Positions 12,064 to 24,571 of a DNA stretch of 64,000 nt are shown one piece after another. The DNA is from Anadara kagoshimensis (Eukaryota; Mollusca; Bivalvia; Arcoida; Arcidae): contig CM037862.1 in NCBI GenBank assembly GCA_021292105.1, positions 34,561,770 to 34,625,769 on the forward strand, read 5' to 3'. How positions within the stretch are numbered: position 1 is the stretch's first letter; each line of letters opens with the position of its first letter. A program made the translations under genes and the position numbers. Below the pieces are notes generated by a model that searched no databases, had not been told where the DNA came from, and was given only the letters and a program-made list of their open reading frames with translations.

Positions 12064-12334
12064 AAAATATTTCAGAGAAATATATGAAACTCGCATTGTA
12101 CAGTGATATTCAAAACAAACTAGATACACGTTTCATCTTCAGCATTTTACCATAACGACAGATTTAATTTCAATATTGTTACATCTGATATTTGTGTCTC
12201 TTCCTGCTGCATATTCAATCTGTATACCTGAATTACATAGACACAATTTTTTTAATTCAATCGTAGATTAAAAAATGTATACAGTTAGTATTACAGTTTT
12301 TTTGACAGAATGATTATTTTTTGTTTTTAATGTT

Positions 12335-12595
12335 TTTTTGATACTTTTTATGACCGCCATTACAATATTGTTAATAAGTACATAATATTTCTGTATCAAA
12401 TGCTATCCCGGATATATTAGGTATCGCTTAGTTTCATGTTCCCAAAATTCTCAATTTTGATTTCACACATGACGGGTGTAGTTCTGGAGCACCTATGGTG
12501 GAAGTTTACGATATGAAAGTGTTTAATTTGCTTTTGGGATTGTAATTTGGACATGAACCGGTATGCTCGTGCTTGATGATTTAAATTAAGTCTGA
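12335..12595 (+). repeat. Penelope-like 3'-end copy, long but diverged
   Basis: Carries TTTTATGACCGCCATTACA (the FYGRHH coding end), CCCGGATATATTAGG, TTTCATGTTCC, CACACATGACGGGTGTAG, GGTGGAAGTTTACG and GGACATGAACCGGTATG, in the parental order. GCTAGCT and the following bases are deleted. Confidence 0.75.
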
Positions 12596-12599
12596 AAAT

Positions 12600-13250
12600 C
12601 ATAACTTTTTCGGGACGTGGTTTAAATTAAGAAGTTTAGCTTCTTTTGCAAAACACCATTTAACTATAAAAACTATATTTAGAAAGTAATGATAGTATTG
12701 TTTGAATATATCGTTATTATATACTGCTTTGAAAATTACAACGTAAGATTTATTTTAATTAATATGATTCTGCAATATTAAAATATAAACATAATATTGA
12801 GACAGACAAAGAGTTAACAAATGTTAAAAACCCTCAGTCTAGCAATATACTCTATACCTAATAATGCACCTTTAATTTAATTTTCTTTTGTTATCAGCAG
12901 GTGGTATTTGATAATACTAATATTAATATCTTTATCATCACTGATCCTATTACAATGAAGATTGGTTAGACCATATGTACTTTAGCAAACTAATTATAAA
13001 TCTTATACTGACGATAACATATGATTATTTGTCTTATATTGATGGTGACCTGAATAAAAGTACCTCACTACCTTGACCAATGGTTATTGGCACTGGTCGA
13101 TCGAATATTTTATGTTTTCAAGAAAATAAACATTCGTGATTTGGTCATATTACTTTAAGCCAGCCTGTGAGATATTAGTGTTAGCAATTGGTATCCATAG
13201 GTCCATCAGGATTTTATTGGGCGAAATTTATTTAGTAAATTGATGGCTAG
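12600..13250. other. Non-coding interval, nothing recognised
   Basis: AT-rich; no exon, RNA gene or match to the other repeats was seen. Confidence 0.4.
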
Positions 13251-13472
13251 GCAAACAACATTGACCTGTCCGCTTGACCGTTAATATAAATATTTAGTAT
13301 GGACCAGTACTATTATGTAAAGGGATCACAGGTGGTTATTGCGTCTCCATCAGAGGAAGCATGCATTATTGATGTCTTAACTGTAAATACTAACACTACA
13401 TATGGATATGATGGATTCTCCCGTATGAATATTCCAAATGAGAGGTCAAGCGGACAGGTCAATATTGTTTAA
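13251..13472. mobile_element. MITE, family A copy 1 (about 220 bp)
   Basis: Termini AAACAACATTGACCTGTCCG + CTTGACC (left) and GGTCAAGCGGACAGG + TCAATATTGTTT (right) are inverted repeats of about 27 bp. The same termini bound a second copy at 54134-54425. Non-coding interior. The flanks could be read as TA, compatible with Tc1/mariner-type insertion, but the exact edges are uncertain. Confidence 0.85.
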
Positions 13473-13479
13473 TAATAAT

Positions 13480-15765
13480 AAAATATTGAAAATGTTTCAT
13501 CGGGTATCGACCTCTGTCAAGTACATGTTTTAGCTACAAATGGTTTTAATTGTTTTATTTCATTAGCAGAAACCAGAGAAGAGTGTTCATAGTATTAATT
13601 TCATGTTTAGTTAATTATCGTCATTTAAATGAGATCTAACAATTCGGAAAAGCGTTAAAATTGTTAAACTTAAGCTTCATAATTCCCTTGGGAAGTGTTC
13701 ATAGCATTATAGGCGGAAGTTACTGACTGAAAGCATTTTACACCATTTTAATTTACGCGATTGAGATGTGACTGGGTAAAAATCAGAAACTTAAACAACC
13801 GCGTAATTTATCAGTTATATGGTTGATTTATTACTATTGTTGTTAAATAATTCAAAACAGAATGTTACACAGTTCTCAAAAATGGCATAAACGTACGAAT
13901 GTAAAGTTTAAAGTGATAAAATTGTCAAGTATTCGATACAATTTTAATAACATAATCAAAATAATTTAAGCTTGTGTTAAAGAGTCCATGTCTAAGTAAA
14001 CATAACTTTAATTAGTTTCTTTTGCAGCTGCCACTAATTCCATCACAACAATTTCAATAAATGACTTGAATGCTGAAATACGCCTACGAAGTATTAAACG
14101 TAACAGAAATTCAGCCCACGTTTTATCGAAATAATTGCTTTGCTTTACAAAGTCTGTAGAAAAATATATTTCCTCTTAGATCGATCGCCATTTGGGTGTG
14201 AAAGTAAACTAAGAATCATGGTACATCTGAAAACAGCTTCTACAAATCAGCATTATACGCTTGAATAATCATTCTGTCAAAATAATCAGAAAATGGCTTT
14301 AGAAAAGTAATTGTATCAAGGCTTATATAAAGTATTTCAATCGTGTTATGTGACGTTTCATATATATCATGTCAGTGAGATATTCGACCACTATATTCTT
14401 ACCAAGTCAACCTTACATTCTACGTGCTGCTATAAGTGTATGTATGTATTAAAATGTCAGTGTAATTTCTCAACCCGATTATGATTCTACTGTTTCAAGA
14501 TCAACAATATACAATTATTTCGTCGGGGGTTTTGGGAGCAAACATATTACCCCCAGTCTTTGAAACTGGTACCGAGACCACTAGGCGGTGGGTAAGTTTC
14601 ACCAGCAATATCTGATACCATCCTGACTAGTCTCAATCCGACTATTGTTTCCAGATCAACCCTAAACCCTAAAAATTATCTCAAGTTACATTTGCAGTTT
14701 AAACTTTGAAATGTTTCTCCAAAGAGTATTGCTTGTCGTTTACTTTTAAAACGTCCCACAAGATGGAGTGTCATACAAAACGTGTTTATCAATTTTGCAG
14801 CATTAGACGGAGTAAAATTTGTCTTTACTATTGCTGGGACCAAAGTAGAAATACGAATAGTGTTTTAAGTCACGTCGACATAAAAAAGGACCAAAATTTA
14901 TTTACTAAAAGTCACTTAGCTCTAATCTTTCATAATATCCACCATATCTGATACTAGAAAGCAGTGTCACTTCCGGTAACTATCAATTGACTTGTTTTAT
15001 TGCTTTCATATTGTCCTATACTTTCAAATTGTAAACTTTTCACATGCCTTTATTGACCTGCCCAAAATCTATTCTCTTTTCGTTATTTTTCATTCTTTTT
15101 GGTGACATTGGCAGCTAGACGTCTAGTTTCCTGCACATATTTATGCCACCAATAGCAGTAAATGGTTCTTGTATGGTGCATATATAAATAACTAAGTACG
15201 AGTTATTCGGACGAAATCTTCTAAGGTTATTTAGCAAGGTTGAAAAAAATTTCCCTGTGCTTAATTGTTTTGGAGTTGATTATTTAATCTGGTAAAACTC
15301 TCTTGTTTGTTCATCACAATAAGTGATTCAAAATTATATTATTTTTTAATTTTAAGATTCACACTTAATTCACCTGATTGGACTACGATTTACTAAGTCG
15401 TATATAGCCAGTGTAAGCATATTTCTACATGATTTATTTACAATGCAGCTTCATAGAAGACTACACTTGTCATTTACCATCATGGAATGCAATTATGATA
15501 TCTTGAATATTTCATAGCGGTCGTCTGAACAGTAATATACATTTTAAATGAACCGTAGATGGAAACCTTAGTTTTTTCTATCATCAACATCCAACATGTT
15601 TTCAGAATCACGGTTATATTCGTTTACGTATTACAGCGCCACGCATTTTCTAGGTTCGAATTCTACTCTTTCACATCCCAGTTTGAAAGTTCGCCAGTTT
15701 GCTTGTAGTAAAACGATGGTTACTACTGCTTCTTCAAACATCCTGTTACTGTTCAATTCAATTAA
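13480..15765. other. Non-coding interval with diverged repeat
   Basis: A block at about 14255-14470 (CGCTTGAATAATCA, GTAATTGTATCAAGG) is a third, diverged copy of the segment at 16755-17150 and 19327-19735. A possible terminal exon (acceptor TTTTGCAG before 14028, stop at 14132-14134) is discussed as a finding only. No recognisable gene. Confidence 0.4.
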
Positions 15766-15767
15766 AT

Positions 15768-15962
15768 AAAAACAAGCATACTAAAACCATGTTCAAATCA
15801 CAATCCAGAAGCAAAGTATAAAACTTGAACTGACAACTGACAAGTTAGGTAAGACACGTGAACTTCAACCAAGGAAGTGAGGCCGGGTGCTCCGGAGGGG
15901 TAGTAAGCACCTCCTGTTTAGCTAGCTACACCCGCCATGTGAGTGAGACATAACTAAGTCTT
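15768..15962 (-). repeat. Penelope-like 3'-end copy
   Basis: Well-preserved minus-strand copy: AAAACAAGCATACTAAAACC, ATCACAATCCAGAAGCAAAG, AAGTTAGGTAAGACACGTGA, AAGTGAGGCCGGGTGCTCCG, TAGCTAGCTACACCCGCCAT. Confidence 0.85.
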
Positions 15963-16754
15963 AAAATACTATTATTCTATCCAATCCTATCATCGCTATT
16001 TAACCATCACGGTAGCAAAGTTAGTTGGTACAGTTTCTGCTTCAAATATTCACGTTGTATTAGTCAAATAAAGATACTTATCGCTAAAATATTGATGATT
16101 TTTTTATAAAAAGCATTTAAAGCTTTTAAAATTTGAACTAATTAATAATTCAACTTTTTAATCAATCGATATAACATGAAGGAAGTTGTTTGCTTTTTGT
16201 AAATTGGTTTTTTTTCCAGCGCATGCAATGTAATGTCAACTAATAAAGTCTCTGTGCAAGGAGTATTGAGCAAGTGGTCTTTCAAAATATACTATCAAAA
16301 CCGTTAAAATATCAGTTTGAGTAGTTTTATACATATTAACCTAAACCGATGATTTTAATATGCAAAGATTAACTATGTATCAAGATAATCACGTATGGTT
16401 TTTGGAAAATGACATCAGAGTTGATATTTCTAATAATGCAGATCTAAATAGCACAATCATTTCTGGAATAAGATTTGCCTTAATTGAAGTTTAGCAAATT
16501 TTGAAATCTTTTTCGGAACTGCCAATTTACATGTTTGATAAAACTAATATCAATGTTATAAGCTTGAAGTTATCTGAAAATGACAGTTCAGAAAATCTAA
16601 AAAATTAACAAAATAGTTAAAATTTATAATTTGCAAAATTAACTGAGGATAATTCTAGTTAAGGAATGATGATAAAACAGGAACCTGGTTGTCCCTGAAC
16701 AGTGCCTTGAATATGTTAATCCATGTTTAATGGTAAACACACATATGTCTTTAC
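15963..16754. other. Non-coding interval, nothing recognised
   Basis: No exon, RNA gene or clear repeat match, apart from a possible foldback terminus near 16655-16690 (TTAAGGAATGATGATAAAAC). Confidence 0.35.
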
Positions 16755-17150
16755 CAAAACACAACATAACACTGCAAACAGGAAATAATAAAATCCACCT
16801 ACGTAACAAATTAACGAAACGAGAATACATCTCACATTTCATATGATTAATTTACAAATAATTATTATTTCTCATTTGAATCGATACCATTCAGTTGTAT
16901 GTGAAACAACGTATGAAAGAGCTGAAAGAACATCAGAAAGCTAAATCTACGACATGAATCTTTTCGCTTGAATAATCACCCCTGCAAAACAATCCCAAAA
17001 GACTTAAAAATGGTAATTGTACGGTAAAATAGTTTTTAGTCATTCAAACGTGTTCTTTGACGTCTCATACACTGTAATTCCAGTATGCTACTTAATCCAT
17101 AATCGCTGTTTGATATTTGCTGTTGACCCTTTAGAATATATCTGAAAAAA
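16755..17150 (+). repeat. Left copy of a diverged ~400-bp direct repeat flanking the Penelope-like element
   Basis: Shares with 19327-19735, in the same order: AATCCACCTACGTAACA, TTAACGAAA, ACATTTCATATGATTAATTT, GAAAGAACATCAGAAA (left) versus AAAAGAACATCAGAAA (right), ATCTTTTCGCTTGAATAATC and GGTAATTGTA. Divergence is considerable, so the duplication is old. A third, weaker copy lies near 14255-14470. Confidence 0.8.
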
Positions 17151-17457
17151 ATGCTTGTCGCCGATTGCTATAATTTTAAAAGTGTTCATTTGAATTTGGC
17201 CTTATAGCAAATGTCATTTTGCCATTGTTTATCACGTTTATAACTCTTGTATGAGGAATACAATTTTCGTTCAAATTCAGTGTCATTGTAAACACCGACG
17301 ATTATAGGGTTTGTTTAATTCCCCCAAAAAATATTTATCAAGTCAATTTGAACGAGAATCCAATTAAGCACTATTGTATTATGCTCTCTTTGTCCAGCTA
17401 CACGGTTTCAAGAATACGTTTAATAAGTTGATATTTGAGTATTGAGAATATGAATAT

Positions 17458-17473
17458 GTTTAACACAACACAA
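17458..17473 (+). repeat. Left candidate target-site duplication of the Penelope-like insertion
   Basis: GTTTAACACAACACAA here is repeated exactly at 19285-19300, directly after the element's conserved 3' end (GTTTGTTTTTGATT). The right-hand copy runs on into a (CACAA)n microsatellite, so some of the match could be low-complexity chance. Confidence 0.6.
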
Positions 17474-19284
17474 ATACTGGACATGTGATAACTGGTGATC
17501 TCAATATAATCGAGAACACTAAATTAAGATCTTTACATTCAAAAGGTCCTAAATATAGAGAAGCTCAGCTTTTTACTTGGGGACAGAATTTCAGTCTTGT
17601 CATGGATTCTGTTGAAGAGTACGCCAGACGTTGGGCTAAATTAAAAGATGTTTAGCTTGATACCTTATCCGACTGGATAAAGGTTGTGAGATCTTTCGTT
17701 AAAACTAGGATTGCCAAACTTAAAGGGTTTATGAGTACTAAACCGTCTTCAGTACTCAGGGATCCAGAAATCAAGACAATTCTAACAGACATACACAACA
17801 AATATGTTGTTGTCCCAGCTGATAAGGCTTCTTTATTCTCGTTTGTAAGAGCTTCTAACTTGAATGTCTTATTAAGGAGCTTGGTTTAGATAGTATATCA
17901 AATAACCCTGCATATACTAGAACTTATTTTACCAAAGATGAAGTTCTTTGCAATCATAGGGGAGTTCTCGAGTCTTTCGTTATCAATCTAAAAGAGGAAG
18001 ATCTTCCTTACTTGTATTGGATTCCTAAACTCCATAAAAATCCATACAAGGAATGATGTATAGCAGGCTCATCAAAATGTACTACTAAATCATTATCGGT
18101 AACTCTAACATAAACTTTGACAATCGTCAAAGATGGTCTTCAGTCTTATTCATCTGGAATCAACCAAATGTGGATTCTCAAAAATTCTAAAGAATTACTT
18201 GAACATCTTGCTTCTAATACTTTATCTCATGTAAAAAGTATAAAAACGTTTGATTTTTCTACCCTATACACCACTATCCCGCATTCTAAATTGAAAGAAC
18301 GTCTTAGATAAATTATTCACTTGTCTTTCTTTTACCAAAAAGGTAAGCCAAGATGCAAATATATGATTCTGGATATTTTGTCAAGCATCATACGGATTCC
18401 AAACAAAAATATACTTAAGATACCATCAACAAAATGTTAGAGTTTTTGATAGATAAATTATTTGTTGTGTTTGGTAATATAGTTTTTCAGCAAACAATCG
18501 GTATACCAATGGGTACAAACTGTGCACCATTGCTTGCTGATCTGTTTCTTTATTCTTATGAAGCAGAATTTATGCAGAACCTTGTTAAATCTGGAGAGAA
18601 AACTGTCGCGAAATCATTCAACTCAACAAACAGATATATAGATGACGTTCTGTCTCTTAACAATCCTAAATTTGGAGACTATGTAAATGTCATCTATCCT
18701 AGTGAGCTTGAAATAAAAGACACGACTGATTCCACAAGTTCTGCTTCATATTTAGACTTATACCTGATTTATGACACACACGAAAGGCTACATTTGAAAC
18801 TTAATGACAAACGTGATGACTTCAATTTTTCTATTGTCAACTTTCCTTTTTTATGCAGCAATATAGCAGCTTCTCCTGCTTATTGTGTATTTGTTTCCCA
18901 ATTAATACGCCATGGTAGAGCTTGTTCCCACTACGGGGGCTTTGTACAACGAAGTAGGCTGCTTGCAAATAAATTGTTGACTCAGGGATATTGCAAGCCT
19001 AGGCTAATCAATGCCCTCAAAAAGTTTTATGGCCGTCATCACAGTATTGTTGATAAGTTTGATGAAACTGTGTCCAGGATTGCCCTGGATATATTTGACG
19101 CCTCATAGTTCCATGTTCCTTTCACACAATATCGATTACACACGTGGCGGGTGTAGCTAGCTAAACAAGAGGCGCTTACCTTTCCGAATCACTTTTCTGG
19201 AGGAAGTTCACGTGTCTAGCCTAACTTGTCAGTTCCAAAGTTTTTACTTTGCTTCGACATGGATTAGTATGTTTGTTTTTGATT
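17474..19284 (+). mobile_element. 5'-truncated, inactive Penelope-like retroelement
   Basis: Decays from a reverse-transcriptase ORF. The surviving reading begins GHVITGDLNII and KGPKYRE, then VPADKAS. After a frameshift it continues with LYWIPKLHKNPYK and FDFSTLYTTIPHSKL (motif A), then GIPMGTNCAPLLADLFLY (motif B, about 18501-18554) and RYIDDVLSLNN (motif C, catalytic YIDD). It ends with SASYLDLYL and KKFYGRHH. The intact tail frame is 18434-19108. Lesions: in-frame TAG at 17653-17655, a frameshift near 17860-17890, and further stops between about 18050 and 18430. No GIY-YIG endonuclease is visible downstream; if the family has one upstream, it is lost with the 5' truncation. The roughly 175-bp 3' tail includes CACACGTGGCGGGTGTAGCT and GGAAGTTCACGTGTCTAGC. 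A 16-bp candidate target duplication flanks it. Assignment to Penelope-like elements rests on RT motifs, not on an alignment. Confidence 0.85.
18434..19108 (+). pseudogene. Reverse transcriptase C-terminal half of the Penelope-like element
   Basis: Longest surviving open frame of the element, about 224 codons, starting mid-domain. It contains the RT fingers/palm motif GIPMGTNCAPLL, the catalytic YIDD box and the thumb-proximal VNFPFLCSN and SQLIRHGRACS stretches, closing at FYGRHH...DIFDAS. The apparent ATG start is internal to the domain, so it is not a real gene start. Upstream parts of the same protein lie in other frames at 17475-18310, separated by stops. Not functional as it stands. Confidence 0.85.
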
Positions 19285-19330
19285 GTTTAACACAACACAA
19301 CACAACACAACACAACACAACACAACAGAA
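19285..19330 (+). repeat. (CACAA)n microsatellite / right target duplication
   Basis: GTTTAA followed by about seven CACAA units. The first 16 bases repeat 17458-17473. Expansion probably began in the duplicated target or in a 3' tail repeat. Confidence 0.85.
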
Positions 19331-19735
19331 CACTGCATACAAAGCAATAATAGAATCCACCTACGTAACAGCTTAACGAAAACGAGAATCCATTACACAT
19401 TTCATATGATTAATTTACAATTCGTAGGCATTTCTAATTTGAATCAATACCATGTGGTTGAATGCGAAACATCGTATAAAAGAACTAAAAGAACATCAGA
19501 AAAATTAATCTATGACATACATCTTTTCGCTTGAATAATCACCCCTTCAAAACAGTCACAAAATACTTAAGAATGGTAATTGTATGGTATTATTAAATCT
19601 GGTTTATGCAAATCTTTTAAACGTAACATTTGTCGTTTCATATAATGTAATGCCAGTACGCTACTTAACTCGATCTTTTGTATACAAAATCAAATCTCTC
19701 TCTCTTTGCTGATGACCTTTTAGGATATTTGTTAA
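19327..19735 (+). repeat. Right copy of the diverged ~400-bp direct repeat
   Basis: Counterpart of 16755-17150 (see there). The short open frame crossing it is not coding. Confidence 0.8.
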
Positions 19736-20465
19736 GTTATATATAGCTTTTAGTACGCAAAATCCGATTTTATTACAAACACGAACTCGTGTTCATTCTA
19801 GAAGTGAGCCATAGAGCCATTGATCCCTTTTTTTGGCAATTGACCATTGTTAATGCCTTAGTGGGCCATATTTAACATTACATGAATATAAAAAATGTTG
19901 ACGTTATAATGCTTTAGCGGATTATTTTTAAAAAAAATTGCCTGAAAGTCCTAGAATAAGCACTGCAAAACGGTTATAGGTTTTGTTTAATCTTCTAAAC
20001 GTTTCAAAAGTAATATTCGAAACCTGGACTTGGAACAAATGTTGCTGTCGTTACGCAATGGATTACGTCTGTCGTACTTGTATCGAGAAATATCAATTTT
20101 ATTGTAATCGCACCACGATTTTTTATCTTCAAAATTTATATTCAGGGTAGCTTCAAAATTGCTTTTTGCTCATTTCGTAAGTTGTAATTGGTCGAGCTGA
20201 ATTAAACCCATGTAATTTGAAGCTCTGAAATCTGTAAGCCCTTGTTATAGACCACCAGCAAACGTGCCGCAGTTATGTTTATTGGATCTGTTTCCTCAAT
20301 ATAATAATTTAAATTGTCACTTTTTAAAAAATGTTAAATGATACATTCAAGTTGAGAATAAATCAAAATCCCTGTCTTCAGTCCGATTTCACCTAGGTGC
20401 ATGTACTAGGTATAAATGCGACCCTGAAATACAATCGATGCGTTTAAAATCAAGTTATAAAATCA
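19736..20465. other. Non-coding interval, nothing recognised
   Basis: No exon, RNA gene or repeat match was seen. Confidence 0.4.
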
Positions 20466-20467
20466 CA

Positions 20468-20645
20468 ACCCGTTAGATTTGACACGTTATCGATATAGCT
20501 ACCCAGACAGGAGTTACCAACCTCCGGAGCACAACATTCACTTCCTTGGTGGGAATTCTCGTGTTCGACTTAATTTTCAAATATTTTAGCTTGCTGTTGC
20601 GTTCACGATTTGAAAATGGACTAGTATATCTGTGTTTGAGTTTTA
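20468..20645 (+). repeat. Penelope-like 3'-end copy, diverged
   Basis: GACACGTTATCGATATAGCT, CAGACAGGAGTTACC, CCTCCGGAGCAC, CACTTCCTTGGTGGGAATTC, GATTTGAAAATGGACTAGTA and TGTGTTTGAG are in the parental order. Confidence 0.7.
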
Positions 20646-20879
20646 TTTCAATTCTTTCTTCAGAAATACAGATACGACACCGTTATAAGCAAAAGAAACT
20701 ATATTAGTTCGAAATAATATAGCAGCGAATACTGAATATAGCAGCGAAATAATAAAGCAGCGAATACTGAATATCTCATTACGACTTTGTAATTTACTAC
20801 CATGATCTTTATACATTCTACATTCATGTTAATTCTGTACGTACTATAGGAGTATCAATCAAATCACACTGCTTTCGGT

Positions 20880-21890
20880 TTCCAGGAAATCTAATCAAAA
20901 GCTACATCCGAATTCGTAATAATAAAATCAAAGAATACTTCCGGATTTGTAGTGCTAAATTGAATCAAGGAATACTTCCGGGTTTTGTAGTGTTAAATTA
21001 AATCAAAGAATACTTCCGGGTTTTGTAGTCGGACACTTCCAGATTTATATCAAATCAAAGACTACTTTCGGACTTGAAGCAGTCTCAAAATACGTCCGAA
21101 TTAAATCAAAAGGATAATTCCGTTATTTGTGGGATTTGCAACTGTCAGAGGTATCACGTGATAAAAGTGAAAGTCTGTAGAATTCAATGGAGAAAACAGA
21201 ACCCAATCTTTAGAACAGGAGTAAAAAATATGACGCCTTTATTGAAACAGCATGCAATCTTAGAATCCAAAATCATGAATAAATATTTTATCTTTATTTT
21301 TAAAAGAAATTTTAAAAAGCACGATTATTAAATAGTTATTTGTTTATTTAAGTTCATTGATCTATATATTTATATGGTCAAATTCAGATATTCATTTACA
21401 ATTAACAATAGATATATTCTTCACCTATTAATTATGCATTATCTGTTTTGAAAGCAATTTCTCTTCCAAAGTTCTGCTCAACATTTCAAAGAGTTGTCAA
21501 AACAGAAGAAAACAAATAAAATGTTCGGAACATTCACAAGTAAGTTACTTGATATTCTCCATCTTGGAGATCCAATTACACTGGTGATTTTATACCAATC
21601 AAATAAAACGACACTTGCAGATTCGTACCAATCAAATCAAAGGACACTTGCAGATTCGAACCAATCAAATAAAAGGACACTTTCAGATTTGTGGTGATCA
21701 GATTGAAGGATACATTCAGATTTGCAGCAAAAATCATAGGATACGTCTAGAAGTTTTATCAATCAAATCAAAAGAATACTCCAGGTTTGACACTTCCGGA
21801 TTTGTATCAATTAAATCAAAAGATACTTTTGGATATACTTCAATGAAATAAAAAGCTATTTCCGGATCTGCCAATTACAGTACATCTTTC
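20880..21890 (+). repeat. Degenerate minisatellite region, two sub-arrays
   Basis: 20880-21110 repeats AATCAAAGAATACTTCCGGG with GTTTTGTAGTG(T)TAAATT at about 50-bp spacing. 21590-21880 repeats GCAGATTCGTACCAATCAAA TCAAAGGACACTT-type units at about 36 bp, decaying outward. The open frames at 21494-21851 translate this repeat (QSNKRTL units) and are not genes. Confidence 0.75.
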
Positions 21891-24570
21891 TAAAAAGAAA
21901 ACATGAAAATATTTTAGTGATTGCATCTATGTTTAAGTTTTTCTTTTCTACATATTTAATTTATTTTCGTGACAAGGAATGAGAATTGCACAAACAATAT
22001 TTTTGTACTTTCTTTCATTTATTAAATTTAGTTTTTAATTACTTTCACGAAAGAATAACAGTTACATTTATTTAGAAACATGAAATGTCAACGTTTTATA
22101 ATAAACGACATAGTGTTAGTAAAAGATAAAACATACTTCTTTTCTTCTTTAATGCACGAATGCATCTTACTCTGTAAATGTTTTGCAATTAACCGACTTG
22201 TATGTTGCAGCTTAACAAATACATTATAATGTTCTCTGTTTGAGTGTCAACCTAGCGATATGATATAATGGATAATAGTATAGATGTTGCGTGATTTATC
22301 ATGATGCTCTGCACCAGCACGTGACATTATTTTGATTTAAATAAACACAGACGTTTCTCATTAATTTCCATTATCTGAATAATTATGGCAGCTTTTCTTA
22401 AATACGCAATAAAATCAATTACATATTTTTGGTTTTTAAAAATGTGCTATTTTGCTTCATTAAATAAGTTGAAGGGTTCTTGACTTAACCAAAGTATTAT
22501 AGACCCATGTTGAATAGGATTTGGATTAGTTTCAATAACAGCCAAGGAGCAAATTAAAGCATACTAGATAAATGGAAATTTAAAGTGGAGCTCTTGAGAC
22601 AATCAAGGTACTTTCACTAATAGCTAGGCACTTTGTTGTGGGATGGTGTATTACCCAAATAAAACAAACCGTCGACCTTCAGTAAGCCAAGTGACAAACT
22701 AAACTTTCTCACACAAAGCTATTTCCGACTGACAGTGTCATGCACTGTATACGCACAGGGTATCTTATTATTGTATATTCAATTCCCAGCTTTAGATGCC
22801 AGACACTGGATTCGCCAGCTAGCTCAGCGCGTGATTAATACCCATAATTATTGGACAAACTGTTAATGAAAACGATTACGTCGAAAGTTTGTGTAAATTT
22901 CTCATTAATGTACAGTACTTGTATTTTAATGTTTAAATCAACGTATGCAAAGTTGTTTGAGTCACGCAAGGAACGGTACGCTGGTAAAAAAACATTTATT
23001 GAAATATGTTGGTTAATAGTTGAATGTTATTTTACCTTGCATTATCAATCTTTCAGCTTCTCGCGGCTAGAAAAAAATCCTTGCTTTATATCATGATTAT
23101 TCTAAACTCATTTTCATATTTCGTAGGAACCTATGAGGATTTTATAGTGCGGACCACTAAGTCAATTATATTGGTATCGTACCAAAGTGTATTGGACAAA
23201 AGATAAAACTTTCTCAAATCACGCCAGGAATTGTCCAAGTTTTTCGGGTAAAATGGCTGTTATATCATTTGTGTGATGGCATGTGATTGATGCTCTATTA
23301 ATGTATTTAGTAAAGCTATCTCCTGTTTTCCACATATTTTAAACAAAACTGTGTCACTTGTTCTTCATTACCAAAATTTCGTATTCGGTTTGCAAGGACG
23401 TCAATGTTACTATGTATCATCATCAGGTATAATTTGAAAGTCCGGACCTAATGGCGGAAACCTAAATAAGGTATTATTTAAACAATTACAAAATGATTTG
23501 ATAATTATGGTTTAATTAGATCTAAAAAAATAAATTCACAGTGAATAGGCTTTGTGCAACTTGGCCATGAAATACTCAACTTAAATAAATTCTTAAAAGC
23601 AGTTAAAGGTCTTATTTTACCCAAGAATGCAGCTGATAGCGGATTTCAATAAATTGATCAATTAACTTTAAACCTAAATGAAAACTATTAGCGTCTAAAT
23701 CATACTAATGCATTAATGGTTAATGGCGTCAAAAACATTCCATCAAATTATATTTTTTCTGAACAAATTTTAATGTTTTTTTTGGTTTTTTTACCAAAAA
23801 ATAACTTTATACTTGTTACGACACAAAAAAGAACTTTTGAAGTAATTTTGCGATTGGGATAAATATATGGAAGTCAAATTATGTGTAATGAATGTCAGAA
23901 ATGGCATAATACACGAGAATCAGTACAAATTACCGTCATTATAGAGCAAAAATATAACATCAGCAATAACATTATATGAATTATGTAATCAAGACTGATA
24001 TTGATCCAGACTTTTGATAATGATTTAATTTTCTTTGGCAGTAGTCATATTCGGGACTAAAATATAGTCCTGTAGTCAGGCGAATTTGATTTGCAATATG
24101 ATCCAAAATTTTCTAGACGACGTATGTGTTATACATAAACTTGAAGGTTTGTGATCTACAAAATTATAAAACTCCTTTAAAAAATCACAGATCATTTAAG
24201 TCACGAATTAGACTGGCTGAATAAAGAAGTAGTTAAATCCAGAAATACAATTGATGTTATTATCCACATTATCGGCATTATTCTACACCATATGTAGACA
24301 GACGTGAAGTAACAGCGATAATTATAGACAGAAGCAATCAGATTATAGGGAACTTCCGAAGCTTGTCAACTTGTTGACAGAAAATGTCTGCGTCTTTGTT
24401 TTGGCGTTATTTACTTTGAATATATAATCCATTAGGCACAATGTGTTACACATCATTGTAAAATATTGAACATCCATTCTTGTGAAGAAATAGAAGCGCA
24501 CCAGCACAAATACACTTAAGTTTATATATATTATATTATATATATATGTTATCCCAAATAAGTATATTGA
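21891..24570. other. Non-coding interval, nothing recognised
   Basis: About 2.7 kb with no convincing splice-bounded open segment, RNA gene, inverted repeat or match to the other repeat families. The open frames at 22851-23206 have non-ATG starts and no domain signature. Confidence 0.4.
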
Positions 24571-24571
24571 T

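Noticed and set aside
19000-19284. Hammerhead ribozyme in the Penelope-like 3' tail, as reported for some Penelope-like elements
   Set aside because: I looked for the CTGANGA and GAAA core pair and did not find it in the right arrangement; a structure search would settle it.
21494-21851. Two overlapping frames with QSNKRTL repeats
   Set aside because: They translate a decaying 36-bp minisatellite and have no splice or domain support.
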